64,000 bases of DNA from Ga0077555 sp050250755. Its GTDB lineage: Bacteria > Pseudomonadota > Alphaproteobacteria > Rhizobiales > Hyphomicrobiaceae. The DNA lies in the NCBI GenBank assembly GCA_050250755.1, contig JBFWOB010000035.1, positions 1-64,000 on the forward strand. The letters are read 5' to 3'. Under the pieces are notes generated by a model. It was not told the DNA's origin. It made no database searches and saw only the letters and a program-made list of their open reading frames with translations. Of the stretch, positions 40,852-49,750 are shown one piece after another. The stretch's first letter is position 1. Every line of letters begins with the position of its first letter. The position numbers and the translations under genes are program-made.

Positions 40852-41847
40852 ATGAGCATTCCGTCATTGAGGTCACCATTTTCGCGAGGCAAGCGCCGCT
40901 TTGCGGATCTCTCGGACAAGGAGATCCTCGCTTTGGCGATCTCTTCGGAGGAAGAGGATAGCCGTATCTATGCTGCTTTCGCATCCAATCTGAGAAACGA
41001 CTATGCGGACAGCGCGGCAATTTTCGAGGGCATGGCCGCCGAGGAGGACCAGCATCGCCGATCGCTAACCGATTGGTATCAGCGCCTCTACGGCGACGCG
41101 ATCATTCCCCTGACCAGGGAGCAAGTTGCCGATTTCTACCCACGCAATCCTGTCTGGTTGACCGAGAACCTCGGCCTCGAACGGATCCGTCAAGAGGTCT
41201 TCGAGATGGAGCGGGAGTCGCAGAAGTTCTACGAACTTGCGGCACAAAAAGCGAAGAACCCGGAAACGCGCAAGCTCCTGGACGATCTCGGGCGGGCCGA
41301 GACCGCACACGAGGCGATGGCAGAAAAGTTGACTGCGCGCCATCTGAGCGACGAGAAGCGGGCGCGTGAGGATCTTGCTTTCCGCCGCCAGTTCATCCTC
41401 ACTTGGGTTCAGCCTGGCTTGGCTGGCCTGATGGACGGCTCTGTCTCGACGCTGGCCCCCATCTTCGCGACTGCCTTCGCGACCCAGAACCCCTGGACCA
41501 CGTTCCTAGTGGGCCTGTCGGCATCCGTGGGCGCCGGAATCTCGATGGGTTTCACCGAGGCGGCTCACGATGACGGCAAGATCTCCGGACGCGGCGAGCC
41601 ATGGAAACGCGGGCTGGCATCGGGAGTGATGACCACGATCGGCGGGCTAGGACACGCCTTACCCTACCTCATCCCGGATTTCTGGACCGCGACAGTCCTT
41701 GCCCTTGTTGTGGTCTTCATTGAGCTTTGGGCCATCGTCTGGATTCAGAACCGATACATGGAAACGCCCTTCCTTCGGGCGACGTTTCAAATTGTGCTGG
41801 GCGGCGCCTTGGTGCTTGCAGCCGGAATAGTGATTGGAAGCGCGTAG
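40852..41847 (+). CDS. mbfA: Iron exporter MbfA (ferritin-like domain fused to a VIT1-like transporter)
   Basis: A 331-residue protein. The N-terminal half is a ferritin-like diiron domain (AISSEEEDSRIYAAFASN, then EGMAAEEDQHRRSL, VFEMERESQKFYELAAQ and ETAHEAMAEKL). The C-terminal half is a VIT/CCC1-like membrane domain (GLAGLMDGSVSTLAPIFA, then SVGAGISMGFTEAAHDD). MbfA exports iron and is known from Bradyrhizobium and Agrobacterium, where Irr controls it. I see no certain Irr box upstream. Confidence 0.95.
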   Translation: MSIPSLRSPFSRGKRRFADLSDKEILALAISSEEEDSRIYAAFASNLRNDYADSAAIFEGMAAEEDQHRRSLTDWYQRLYGDAIIPLTREQVADFYPRNPVWLTENLGLERIRQEVFEMERESQKFYELAAQKAKNPETRKLLDDLGRAETAHEAMAEKLTARHLSDEKRAREDLAFRRQFILTWVQPGLAGLMDGSVSTLAPIFATAFATQNPWTTFLVGLSASVGAGISMGFTEAAHDDGKISGRGEPWKRGLASGVMTTIGGLGHALPYLIPDFWTATVLALVVVFIELWAIVWIQNRYMETPFLRATFQIVLGGALVLAAGIVIGSA

Positions 41848-42275
41848 CGTAGAACCCCAGGAGAGCGCAACAAAAGAGCAATCACGCCCTGACTCGCATC
41901 ATTGGATGGAGTGGAGCCACGTCGGCTCTTTCACGCCTTGCGGACGCCAATGCCCGACGTGCGAGCATGGTGGTCGATCCCACGTTCGCTGATGGGATAG
42001 ATCGACCGGCGATCGCATCTGGGCGCTGAAGCACAGCTTGTCTGCTCCTGGCCGACGTTCTCCGATTTGCGCGTAGCGGCACGTAACAGTTGTCCGACAT
42101 ACCGACCATCGACACGCCGGCCCGTGATTCTTACATTGGGCAGTGCGGTCATTTGGGGCGGATGGCGGGGATGCCGCCAGTCAACATAATCTCTTGACGC
42201 CAATCTGCCGGCATGATCGCGTTTCCATCGACATGGAGATAGATCCGCCGCCGCTGTTCCAAAGAGGCTCTATCG
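41848..42275. other. Gene-poor region between mbfA and the second TSUP gene
   Basis: These 428 bases have no convincing gene on either strand; the open frames are Arg-rich and lack domains. I see no terminator, dyad or mobile-element end. The last bases before 42276 hold the TSUP ribosome site (AGAGG). Confidence 0.45.
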
Positions 42276-43145
42276 GTGCCGATCATGACCTCAGTAAACT
42301 CGCAGGTATCTGACAAAGATCAGGCTGCACCCAGGGCCGCTGGCACTCCGAAGGAGCCCTCATTGTTGCGCCAAGCGGCTCCTGCCTTCGGTGGCGGTGC
42401 TGTCATCGGCGCCCTTGCCGGATTGATCGGCCTCGGAGGCGCTGAATTCCGACTGCCCCTACTGCTCGGGCTCTTCAAGTTCCACGCCCTCGAAGCGGTG
42501 ATCCTCAACAAGGCGATGAGCCTCATCGTGGTGGCGACGGCACTGCCGTTCCGGGCCGCGACTGTGCCGCTGACGGCGGTTGCTGCGAGCTGGCCCATCA
42601 TCCTGAACCTGCTGACAGGCAGCCTGCTCGGTGCGTGGCTCGGGGCCGGTTGGGCCACGCGTCTGAGCTCGAGAAACCTTTATCGCGTCATCGCCGCCAT
42701 GCTGGTGCTCATTGCGGCAGCGCTTCTGCTCGGCCACGGTACGCATACGGCAGCGGCCCTGCTGACCGGAAAAGCTCAGATCGTGGCCGGCATCGCCGCA
42801 GGCTTTGCAATCGGCATCGTGGCGGCTGTGCTGGGGGTTGCCGGTGGAGAGCTTCTGATACCGACGCTCGTCCTCCTGTTCGGCGCCGACATCAAACTTG
42901 CGGGGTCGTTGTCGCTCGCGGTGAGCCTCCCAACCATGATCGTCGGCTTTGCCCGCTACAGTGGCGACAGCCGCTTCGGCGTCCTCGCGCAGAACAAGGC
43001 TTTCGTCGTCGTCATGGCTACCGGCTCCATTCTGGGCACCTTCATAGGCGGCCTGTTGCTCGGACTGGTGCCGGACTACGTCTTGCTTCCGCTACTCGCC
43101 GTGATCCTCGTGATATCTGCGTGGAAGGTCTGGCGGCACGAGTGA
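42276..43145 (+). CDS. TauE/SafE (TSUP)-family transporter 2
   Basis: A 289-residue membrane protein. GGGAVIGALAGLIGLGGAEF and GIVAAVLGVAGGELLIPTL are the TSUP repeat motifs, each carrying an acidic residue near the glycines. The GTG at 42276 was preferred to ATG 42285 because AGAGG lies seven bases before it. It stands alone. A sulfur or organic-anion export role is inferred. Confidence 0.9.
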   Translation: MPIMTSVNSQVSDKDQAAPRAAGTPKEPSLLRQAAPAFGGGAVIGALAGLIGLGGAEFRLPLLLGLFKFHALEAVILNKAMSLIVVATALPFRAATVPLTAVAASWPIILNLLTGSLLGAWLGAGWATRLSSRNLYRVIAAMLVLIAAALLLGHGTHTAAALLTGKAQIVAGIAAGFAIGIVAAVLGVAGGELLIPTLVLLFGADIKLAGSLSLAVSLPTMIVGFARYSGDSRFGVLAQNKAFVVVMATGSILGTFIGGLLLGLVPDYVLLPLLAVILVISAWKVWRHE

Positions 43146-43279
43146 GCGCCCGGTTGTCAAGCGGGCAGAGGCTATTCGCACTTTGCCCACAGAAATGATG
43201 CCCGCCACGATAGCCTTAACTTTTTTGCGAGATCCGAAGGGATTGCGCCCACTACCCCAGTTGCCATCCGCACGCAAAT

Positions 43280-43888
43280 TTACCACCGCAAGATGAGCTT
43301 TCCGAGAACTCCCCCAATTATACCCCAGACCAGGATCGCAATGCCGTAGCGCCACGCCACGACGGTTGGTTCGTCGGCCGTGCACCCCAGTGAATACGCG
43401 AGCAAGCCAATTGCTCCTGAGAGCATGCCGAGAGCGACGCCGGCCTGAATGAGATCAGTCGGTGCGCAGCGGCGGACAGTAAGCGCAAGGATCAGGAACG
43501 CTGGAAAGGCAAGGACAAGGACCTGCGTGACGCAGCGCGTTACGCCACTCCACGAGGGAGAGCCTGATGCAACGAGGACCACGGCAATCGCAACAGTTCC
43601 CGCTGCCAGCACACGCTGCAGGCCGTCTGCGCTCCCGGGACTGACAAGCTTGCGCAACAACCAAGCCCACGTAGCTACTACGACCGTTACGACGATCAGC
43701 TTGGCGCCGATGGCCTCTAGTGTGCCTGCCACGTCGTGGCGCACACCGACCGTCAAGACCTGGAGGGTCAGGGCTGCTAAGGCTCCTATGAGGGCTGCCG
43801 TCGCAAGTCGCGAGGAGACACGCCATGCCCCAACGGGCTCGGCCGAGTCTGCCAGTTGGGCAATGAGATCGCTGGTTGATCCCGTCAT
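43280..43888 (-). CDS. nrsF: NrsF-type (DUF1109) membrane anti-sigma factor 2
   Basis: A 202-residue inner-membrane protein with six helices. It keeps both cysteines of the family (C119 in GVTRCVTQV and C169 in YSLGCTADEPT), the pair required for metal/oxidant sensing in Caulobacter NrsF. Its ATG overlaps the stop of the ECF gene (ATGA). It should anchor and inhibit ECF sigma factor 2. Confidence 0.9.
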   Translation of the reverse strand: MTGSTSDLIAQLADSAEPVGAWRVSSRLATAALIGALAALTLQVLTVGVRHDVAGTLEAIGAKLIVVTVVVATWAWLLRKLVSPGSADGLQRVLAAGTVAIAVVLVASGSPSWSGVTRCVTQVLVLAFPAFLILALTVRRCAPTDLIQAGVALGMLSGAIGLLAYSLGCTADEPTVVAWRYGIAILVWGIIGGVLGKLILRW

Positions 43889-44469
43889 TTGACACCTGCC
43901 AATTTTCGAAGGGCGGCCATGGCGCGATGGACGCGAACCTTGATTGCGCCCTCCGTAAGCCCGGTTGTTTCTGCCGCCTCTGCGAGCGAGCGGCCCTGGA
44001 TTTTGGTTAAGACGAGGGCCTCTCGCTGCCCCACCGGCAGAGCGTCAAGCAGGCCGCGAATTTCCTGACCGGCCGCGGCAAAGGCCTCGCCTGGCGTATC
44101 TGCCACCAGCGCGGGTGCCTCGTCCTCCAAGGGAACGTGATTGCGGCGATGCCGGCTTGCGCGCAGGTGATTCAACAGCTTGTAGCGCGTGATTGCGTAG
44201 ACCCAAGGGATGAGTGGGCGTGTGCGATCATAGGTGTCGCGCCGCTCGTGTATTGCGATGACAATTTCCTGCACAACGTCCTCGGCTTCGTGAGCTAGCG
44301 TGCCGCGACCGAGCTGACGATCGACGACGCGGTGGACCAGCTCCGAAATGGCCTCGAGCGCATCGTGATACGCGCGGCGGTTACCATCGAGCCCCGCGAT
44401 CAGACGTCGCTTCAGTTGCTCCTCGTCCAATCCGGTCACGAGCTCCCTTTCCCACGCCCTTAACGTCAT
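43885..44469 (-). CDS. ECF sigma factor 2 (SigF-type)
   Basis: A 194-residue sigma factor. Region 2 is EAEDVVQEIVIAIHERRDTY with PWVYAITRYKLLNHLR, and region 4 is LPVGQREALVLTKIQGRSLA with TEGAIKVRVHRAMAALRK. It overlaps its NrsF partner and diverges from a thioredoxin/CcdA pair preceded by GTAACC-N16-CGGA. Both sigma factors in the window are similar enough to read related promoters, so the assignment of promoters to factor 1 or 2 is open. Confidence 0.92.
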   Translation of the reverse strand: MTLRAWERELVTGLDEEQLKRRLIAGLDGNRRAYHDALEAISELVHRVVDRQLGRGTLAHEAEDVVQEIVIAIHERRDTYDRTRPLIPWVYAITRYKLLNHLRASRHRRNHVPLEDEAPALVADTPGEAFAAAGQEIRGLLDALPVGQREALVLTKIQGRSLAEAAETTGLTEGAIKVRVHRAMAALRKLAGVK

Positions 44470-44508
44470 CCGGCTAAAAAGTTACGAAACGATCGAAAAA
44501 ATTTGCGT

Positions 44509-44534
44509 GTAACCAATCCCGACTTGCGCGCGGA
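44509..44534 (+). promoter_or_regulatory. SigF-type promoter for the second thioredoxin/CcdA pair
   Basis: GTAACC-N16-CGGA: the -35 box and spacing match the other copies, the -10 differs in one base. It lies about 50 bases before the thioredoxin-like start and points away from ECF sigma factor 2. Confidence 0.55.
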
Positions 44535-44584
44535 GAAGGCTATGGGATCGCCGCGATCCCGTCATGCAAAATGGAGCATACAAC

Positions 44585-44977
44585 ATGACCTACAGGTCCC
44601 TCACCCTGCGGACACTGATACTAGCATCGCTTCTGACCCTCTCAGCGGAAGCAACCATCGCCAGGGACGCAGCCGTTTACCAGGCAGCCGAATTCGCAGC
44701 CGCGCAGCAGCAAGAGAAGCACGTGATCATCGAAGTCTTCAAGAAGGGCTGCCCGACATGTGCTGCCCAACAGCCGGCCTTGGAAAAGGCTCGTCAGCAG
44801 TTCCCGGACGCCGTCTTCATGATCGTCGACTTCCAGCACGACACTGACGCTGTCAACCAGTTCAAGGTCGTCAAGCAGAGCACTATTCTCGTCTTCAAGG
44901 GCGGAACGGAGGTGGCTCGCCTCGTGGGTGAGACGGATCAAACCGCCATTTTGGCGGCGATTGCCAAGGGCGCCTGA
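44585..44977 (+). CDS. Exported thioredoxin-family protein 2
   Basis: A 130-residue protein with a signal peptide (ends SAEATIARD). FKKGCPTCAAQQPALEKA holds the CPTC active site. The ATG at 44585 has GGAG eight bases upstream; 44564 is possible. With the following CcdA gene it forms a second transmembrane thiol-reducing pair, this time linked to ECF sigma factor 2. Confidence 0.88.
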   Translation: MTYRSLTLRTLILASLLTLSAEATIARDAAVYQAAEFAAAQQQEKHVIIEVFKKGCPTCAAQQPALEKARQQFPDAVFMIVDFQHDTDAVNQFKVVKQSTILVFKGGTEVARLVGETDQTAILAAIAKGA

Positions 44978-45074
44978 CCCGACGCCATCGGGACACCTGA
45001 TCGGTCAGGGGGCCAGCGGGGCCCCTGACGGTGGCGGTGGATTCGTCGCCTCTCTACCTCACCCCAAGGAGCCA

Positions 45075-45800
45075 ATGAACGTGGAAGCTTCTCTGCTCGT
45101 CGCGTACGCTGCTGGCGTCGTCACGATACTGTCGCCCTGTGTCTTGCCCATCCTTCCCATCGTCCTCGGCAGCGCGCTCGACGCCTGCCGCCATGGCGCA
45201 GCCGCACTGGCGGCAGGACTCGTCTTGGCCTTCACGGCGACCGGCATGGCGATAGCAACACTCAGTTTCTCGATAGGATTTTCGCCAGATATCATTAGCA
45301 AGATTGCAGCCGGGATCATGATGCTCCTCGGGATCGTGATGTTGTCCGCGCCGCTGCAGAGGCAATTCGCGCTCGCGGCCGAGCACGCGACGCAGAGCTG
45401 GCGTCAGGATGTCGCCGCGTTTTCGCCGCGGGGCCTTGGCGGACAATTCATGCTCGGCCTTCTGCTCGGTGCAGTCTGGACGCCATGCGTCGGTCCCACG
45501 CTGGGAGCCGCGATTGCATTGGCCGCGCAAGGCCAGCAACTGGCCTACGCCACCAGCGTGATGTTCGTCTTCGCGCTCGGGATCGTGACTCCGCTCATCG
45601 TGTTGACCATGGGAGCACGGGCTACGGTAGCGCGCAGGAAGGACATGTTGAGACAACTCAGCGCCCATGCGCAGCCCTGGATGGGCGGGCTTCTTTTCTT
45701 GGTCGGTCTGGCCATTGTCACGGAATGGATGACGCATTGGGAGGCACTGGCCCTCGAACTCATGCCTCAATGGCTAATGAGCTTTGTCTACCAATTTTAG
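45075..45800 (+). CDS. CcdA/DsbD-type membrane protein 2
   Basis: A 241-residue membrane protein. VVTILSPCVLPILPIVLGSA and LLGAVWTPCVGPTLGAAI hold the conserved Cys-Pro motifs of CcdA-type electron carriers. Ribosome site AAGGAG. It is clearly paralogous to the protein at 28799-29521. Confidence 0.9.
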   Translation: MNVEASLLVAYAAGVVTILSPCVLPILPIVLGSALDACRHGAAALAAGLVLAFTATGMAIATLSFSIGFSPDIISKIAAGIMMLLGIVMLSAPLQRQFALAAEHATQSWRQDVAAFSPRGLGGQFMLGLLLGAVWTPCVGPTLGAAIALAAQGQQLAYATSVMFVFALGIVTPLIVLTMGARATVARRKDMLRQLSAHAQPWMGGLLFLVGLAIVTEWMTHWEALALELMPQWLMSFVYQF

Positions 45801-45818
45801 CCGGTGGGCGCGTTCCTT

Positions 45819-46760
45819 CTACGTCGGCCGACCGCTCGCCGTTCTCCGACGCGATCTCGGAGACAGGTCCGCAAGGACCGCGCGCAGCCGAGGCGTCGCG
45901 AAGTCGACGAACGAACGAACCCTTGGAGCGACGAGCCGGCTCTCGGGATAGACGAGTTGCACGGGAACGGCGGGAGGTGCATATCGCCCCAAAACGGGCA
46001 CAAGGCGCCCCTCACGCATCTGTTTTGCCACCATGTAGGACAATGCGATGGTGATACCATCGCTGGCCTCTGCGGCTTCGATAGCCGCCGCCGCATCATT
46101 GATTTCGAAGCGCGGCTGGAGCGATATCCGGTTTGTGCTCCTCTCGCCGACATAGGTCCATTCCCTGTTTGGCATCAGACCGCTGAAGGCAATGATGGAA
46201 TGCAGCTTAAGTTCGGCTGGCGCTCTCGGCGTTCCTCGTCGCTCAAGATAACGGGGACTTGCGACAAGGAGGCGGCGAACCTCACCCACTGTACGTGACA
46301 TCATGCTCGAGTCTGGCAGCTGACCCACGCGTAGGGCCACATCTACCCCTTCTTCGACCAGATTTACGACCCGGTCGTACAGAACAGCGCGCGCAGTCAC
46401 GCGTGGATGGGCATCAAGATACGCCGAGATGATTGGCGGCAACATGAAACGGCCCATCGTGACGGAGGCCGAGATCGTGAGCTGCCCGGTCGGCACGGCC
46501 GCCTCTCCTGATGCCTCTCGTTCCGCCGCCTCAAGATCCGCAAGTACGAGGCGTGCGCGTTCGGCGAGGACGCGGCCGGCTTCGGTGAGGTGAACGCGGC
46601 GTGTCGTGCGCGTGAAAATCTCGACACCGAGACGCGCCTCCAGCGCTGCAATCGTGCGCGTGACAGTTGGCGGTGAGCTGTTCAACCTGGCCGCGGCCTT
46701 GGCGAAGCCGCCAGCTTCTGCAACCGCCAACATGACCTTGAGTTCGTAAAATCTGTCCAT
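45819..46760 (-). CDS. LysR-family regulator
   Basis: A 313-residue regulator. The N-terminal HTH (LKVMLAVAEAGGFAKAAARL, then SPPTVTRTIAALEARLGVEI) is LysR-type; the remainder is the periplasmic-binding-like effector domain (LTISASVTMGRFMLPPIISA). It is divergent from the hydrolase operon at 46889, which it most likely controls, across 128 bases with an AT-rich centre. Confidence 0.92.
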   Translation of the reverse strand: MDRFYELKVMLAVAEAGGFAKAAARLNSSPPTVTRTIAALEARLGVEIFTRTTRRVHLTEAGRVLAERARLVLADLEAAEREASGEAAVPTGQLTISASVTMGRFMLPPIISAYLDAHPRVTARAVLYDRVVNLVEEGVDVALRVGQLPDSSMMSRTVGEVRRLLVASPRYLERRGTPRAPAELKLHSIIAFSGLMPNREWTYVGERSTNRISLQPRFEINDAAAAIEAAEASDGITIALSYMVAKQMREGRLVPVLGRYAPPAVPVQLVYPESRLVAPRVRSFVDFATPRLRAVLADLSPRSRRRTASGRPT

Positions 46761-46888
46761 GCGACTGTTCCGAATCCCGGAATAATAAGTTGCATAACTA
46801 GATCATTCTTTCAACCCGGCATCTGACGCACGTTCTGATCGTCGCTGGCCCACGATTGGCGTCGCTTCGAAATGACGAGGTTGCACAA

Positions 46889-47902
46889 ATGTTAAAAATT
46901 GAAACTCTTTCATCCGGCATGCTTCGCCGCTCCGTGCTTGTGCTCGCCGGCGTAGCGTTGCCGCTCGCGCTTGCTCAGCCGGAACTGGCTCTGGCGGGTG
47001 CCGTTCCGGCCGAAGAGGCGGATACTCAGGTCCGCTACCGATCCGCAAGTATCGACGGAATTGAGATCGCCTATCGCGAGGCGGGACGCGTGGATGCCCC
47101 GGCGATTTTGCTCCTGCACGGCTTCCCGACCTCCTCGCACATGTACCGGAACCTCATTCCGGCGCTTGCAGGCCGATACCGCGTAATCGCACCTGACTAT
47201 CCGGGCTTCGGTCAGAGCGCGGCACCGGAACGGTCGGAGTTCAAATACACGTTCGACAACTTCGCAAGGCTTGTCGATGGCCTGACCGAGAAGCTCGGCG
47301 TCTCTCGCTATGCCCTCTACGTCATGGACTATGGCGCTCCCGTCGGCTTCCGGTTGGCCGCAAAGCATCCCGACCGGGTCACTGCACTCGTCGTTCAGAA
47401 CGGCAATGCCTATACGGAGGGCTTAGAGAAATTCTGGGAGCCGATCCAGAAATACTGGGCGTCAGGCAGTCAGGTCGACCGCGAGGCCATTCGCTGGCTG
47501 ACGTCCCTCAAAGCCACCAAGTGGCAGTATACGCATGGCGTGCCGGACGCATCGCTCGTCAGTCCCGACACCTGGACGCATGACCAGGCGCTGCTGGATC
47601 GCCCGGGCAATCAGGAGATCCAGCTCGATCTCTTCTACGACTACCAAACCAATCTGCCTCTTTATCCTGGGTGGCAGGCCTATTTCCGGAAGCACAAGCC
47701 GGCCACGCTCGTCATCTGGGGCAAGAACGACGAGATCTTCGTTGCCGCAGGTGCTGCACCCTACAAGCGCGATTTGCCTCACGCTGAGATGCACCTCCTG
47801 GCAGCCGGTCATTTCGCGCTCGAGACGCATGGCCCTGAGATCGCTCGGCTCATCCGAGACTTCCTCGGACGGAAGGTTGCGATGGAAAAAGCCGAAAAGT
47901 AG
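46889..47902 (+). CDS. Exported alpha/beta hydrolase with Asp nucleophile (dehalogenase/epoxide-hydrolase type)
   Basis: A 337-residue protein. Residues 11-35 are a basic, hydrophobic export signal. LLLHGFPTSSHMYRNLIPAL is the oxyanion-hole region and YVMDYGAPVGFRLA is the nucleophile elbow with Asp147, typical of haloalkane dehalogenases and epoxide hydrolases. IWGKNDEIF and AAGHFALETHG carry the remaining catalytic acid and His. It is first in an operon with an NTF2-like and an FMN-binding protein. Substrate unknown. Confidence 0.85.
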   Translation: MLKIETLSSGMLRRSVLVLAGVALPLALAQPELALAGAVPAEEADTQVRYRSASIDGIEIAYREAGRVDAPAILLLHGFPTSSHMYRNLIPALAGRYRVIAPDYPGFGQSAAPERSEFKYTFDNFARLVDGLTEKLGVSRYALYVMDYGAPVGFRLAAKHPDRVTALVVQNGNAYTEGLEKFWEPIQKYWASGSQVDREAIRWLTSLKATKWQYTHGVPDASLVSPDTWTHDQALLDRPGNQEIQLDLFYDYQTNLPLYPGWQAYFRKHKPATLVIWGKNDEIFVAAGAAPYKRDLPHAEMHLLAAGHFALETHGPEIARLIRDFLGRKVAMEKAEK

Positions 47903-47906
47903 TTGC

Positions 47907-47940
47907 CTGGCTCTGCGGAGTACCGTTTCCGCAGAGCCAG
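47907..47940 (+). repeat. Intercistronic stem-loop
   Basis: Perfect 13-base arms CTGGCTCTGCGGA/TCCGCAGAGCCAG with an eight-base loop, between the hydrolase and the NTF2-like gene. No T run follows. It probably acts as an mRNA stability or attenuation element and not a full terminator. Confidence 0.6.
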
Positions 47941-47971
47941 CTCTATCGAATTCCTGACGAAGGAAACTGAC

Positions 47972-48439
47972 ATGGAAAAGAAGCCACCCCTCCCGCCGTT
48001 CACTTTGGAAACCGCAACCGAGAAGGTGCGTCTTGCCGAGGACGCGTGGAACACACGTGATCCACAGCGTGTGGCTCTTGCTTACACGCCGGACAGCCAA
48101 TGGAGAAACCGCGTCGAGTTCCCGAGAGGCCGTGATCAGATCATCGCATTCCTTACGCGCAAATGGTCTCGTGAGCTCGACTACCGGCTGATCAAGGAAC
48201 TGTGGGCGTTTCGCGAACACCGCATCGCCGTACGCTTTGCATACGAGTGGCACGACAGCGACGGCCAGTGGTTCCGCTCCCATGGCAACGAGAACTGGGA
48301 GTTCGACGGGAACGGTCTCATGCGGAAGCGCTTTGCCAGCATCAACGATCTGGCAATCACCGAGGGCGAGCGGAAATATCGTTGGCCGCTGGGTCTCCGC
48401 CCCGAGGTCCATCCAGGACTGAGCGATATGGGACTCTAG
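47972..48439 (+). CDS. NTF2-like protein (DUF1348)
   Basis: A 155-residue protein. FTLETATEKVRLAEDAWNTR and the central FLTRKWSRELDYRLIKELWA are typical of the DUF1348 nuclear-transport-factor-2-like fold, a small cone-shaped barrel often found with hydrolases. Ribosome site GAAGGA. The function is unknown. Confidence 0.85.
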   Translation: MEKKPPLPPFTLETATEKVRLAEDAWNTRDPQRVALAYTPDSQWRNRVEFPRGRDQIIAFLTRKWSRELDYRLIKELWAFREHRIAVRFAYEWHDSDGQWFRSHGNENWEFDGNGLMRKRFASINDLAITEGERKYRWPLGLRPEVHPGLSDMGL

Positions 48440-48465
48440 TCGCCATCGATGCCGGGAGCAGGGCC

Positions 48466-49080
48466 ATGGGCCATAAATTTGCGGAGCTGGCTTTCACACG
48501 GAACGTCAAAGCCGAGCAGGTGGCGCGAGGCAGCCGAGAAGCCTACGAGCGCTTCGAAAAGGGTGAGAACCATCACAATGTCCTCGGCCTTCAGGAGGCG
48601 CATTTCATTGCGTTGCGAGACAGCTTCTACATGGCGACGGTAAGCGAGACAGGCTGGCCCTATGTCCAGCACAGAGGTGGCCCGCCCGGTTTCCTCAAGG
48701 TGCTCGACGAGAAAACGATTGGGTTCGCCGATTTTCGCGGCAATCGCCAGTATGTCAGCGTCGGAAACCTCAAGTCCGACGATCGGGTCTCGCTCTTTCT
48801 CATGGACTATGCGAACAGGGCGCGTCTCAAGATTCTCGGCCGCGCGCGCGTTGTTGACACGCCAGACGAAGCCACATTGAACCGGCTGGCGCTTCCTGCT
48901 TATGCGGCGCAGGTCGAGCGCGGCTTGTTGATCAGCGTCGAGGCATTCGATTGGAACTGTCCTCAGCATATCACGCAGAGATTCACCTTAGAGGAAATTG
49001 AGGCGGCGACAGAGCCACTTCGGAAAAGGATTGAAGAGCTGGAAAGTGCCCTGCATCAGAGGGGCGACTGGGTGGCTTAA
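48466..49080 (+). CDS. Pyridoxamine 5'-phosphate oxidase-family flavoprotein
   Basis: A 204-residue FMN-binding split-barrel protein. DSFYMATVSETGWPYVQHRG and GFADFRGNRQYVSVGNLKSD are the conserved FMN-contact blocks, and a coiled helix closes the C-terminus. The ATG at 48466 follows GGGAGCAGG. It is the last gene of the LysR-linked operon. True PNP oxidase activity is unlikely; a redox role is inferred. Confidence 0.85.
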   Translation: MGHKFAELAFTRNVKAEQVARGSREAYERFEKGENHHNVLGLQEAHFIALRDSFYMATVSETGWPYVQHRGGPPGFLKVLDEKTIGFADFRGNRQYVSVGNLKSDDRVSLFLMDYANRARLKILGRARVVDTPDEATLNRLALPAYAAQVERGLLISVEAFDWNCPQHITQRFTLEEIEAATEPLRKRIEELESALHQRGDWVA

Positions 49081-49275
49081 CAGTACCCGCGCACCATAGC
49101 CCGGCGGGCCGATTCTGAGAGGAGGGCCTGTTGGTCCAAAGAGAGATATCGCTCATGCGTTTACGACGACCGCATTTCGCGCGAAAGCAGACGCGAGCCC
49201 CGCGATTGGCCGCATAGAAGGCGCGCCGATCAGGTTAACATTGCCTAGGCGCCGCAGCTATGGCAGGGTTCTGGC

Positions 49276-49644
49276 GTGAAGAAGCGCATGTACCATCGCT
49301 TATTTGTGCTCCTCGGCATGGTCGCCATGCTCGGGACACTTGTGGCTATGCCGCTGAGCAGTACCTATGCATTGGCGATGGCGGGTAAATTCCATGCCTC
49401 CCAATCGGCGGCTGACGAAATGCCTTGCCACAAACAGTCAGCCCCCACGCCCTGTCCGGACTGCCCGCAAAGGGTTTGCCCGGACATAAGCACGTGCATG
49501 GTTAAGTGCTTTCAACAACTGGTGCCACCGCTTACCGGTGAGCACCTTGCTTTGGAAATGTCGGCGTCGCGATTGATGCCGGCGTCGTCGTCAGTGGCCG
49601 CGAGCACGCTCGTTCCGCCTCTTCTCCGGCCTCCCAGCGTCTGA
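49276..49644 (+). CDS. Exported Cys-rich protein upstream of the copper/silver efflux genes
   Basis: A 122-residue protein with a signal peptide (FVLLGMVAMLGTLVAM) and a Cys cluster (MPCHKQSAPTPCPDCPQRVC, then CMVKC), seven cysteines in about 30 residues. Its position before the FixH-like and cusBA genes suggests periplasmic copper binding or sensing, like CopL-type proteins; this is inferred. The start is GTG 49276 or ATG 49288. Confidence 0.7.
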   Translation: MKKRMYHRLFVLLGMVAMLGTLVAMPLSSTYALAMAGKFHASQSAADEMPCHKQSAPTPCPDCPQRVCPDISTCMVKCFQQLVPPLTGEHLALEMSASRLMPASSSVAASTLVPPLLRPPSV

Positions 49645-49750
49645 ACCGCGCCAATCGGGCGCCATGAGGGCTGTGGCATCTGCCGCGGCCTGCACAAATG
49701 CGTCGGTCCTTGGGGCCGTCGTGTCGGTTCACGACATCTGGAGAACGCAC

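Noticed and set aside
40592..40855. An 87-residue frame before mbfA
   Set aside because: Its composition is random-like and it overlaps the dsrE end; no ribosome site or family.
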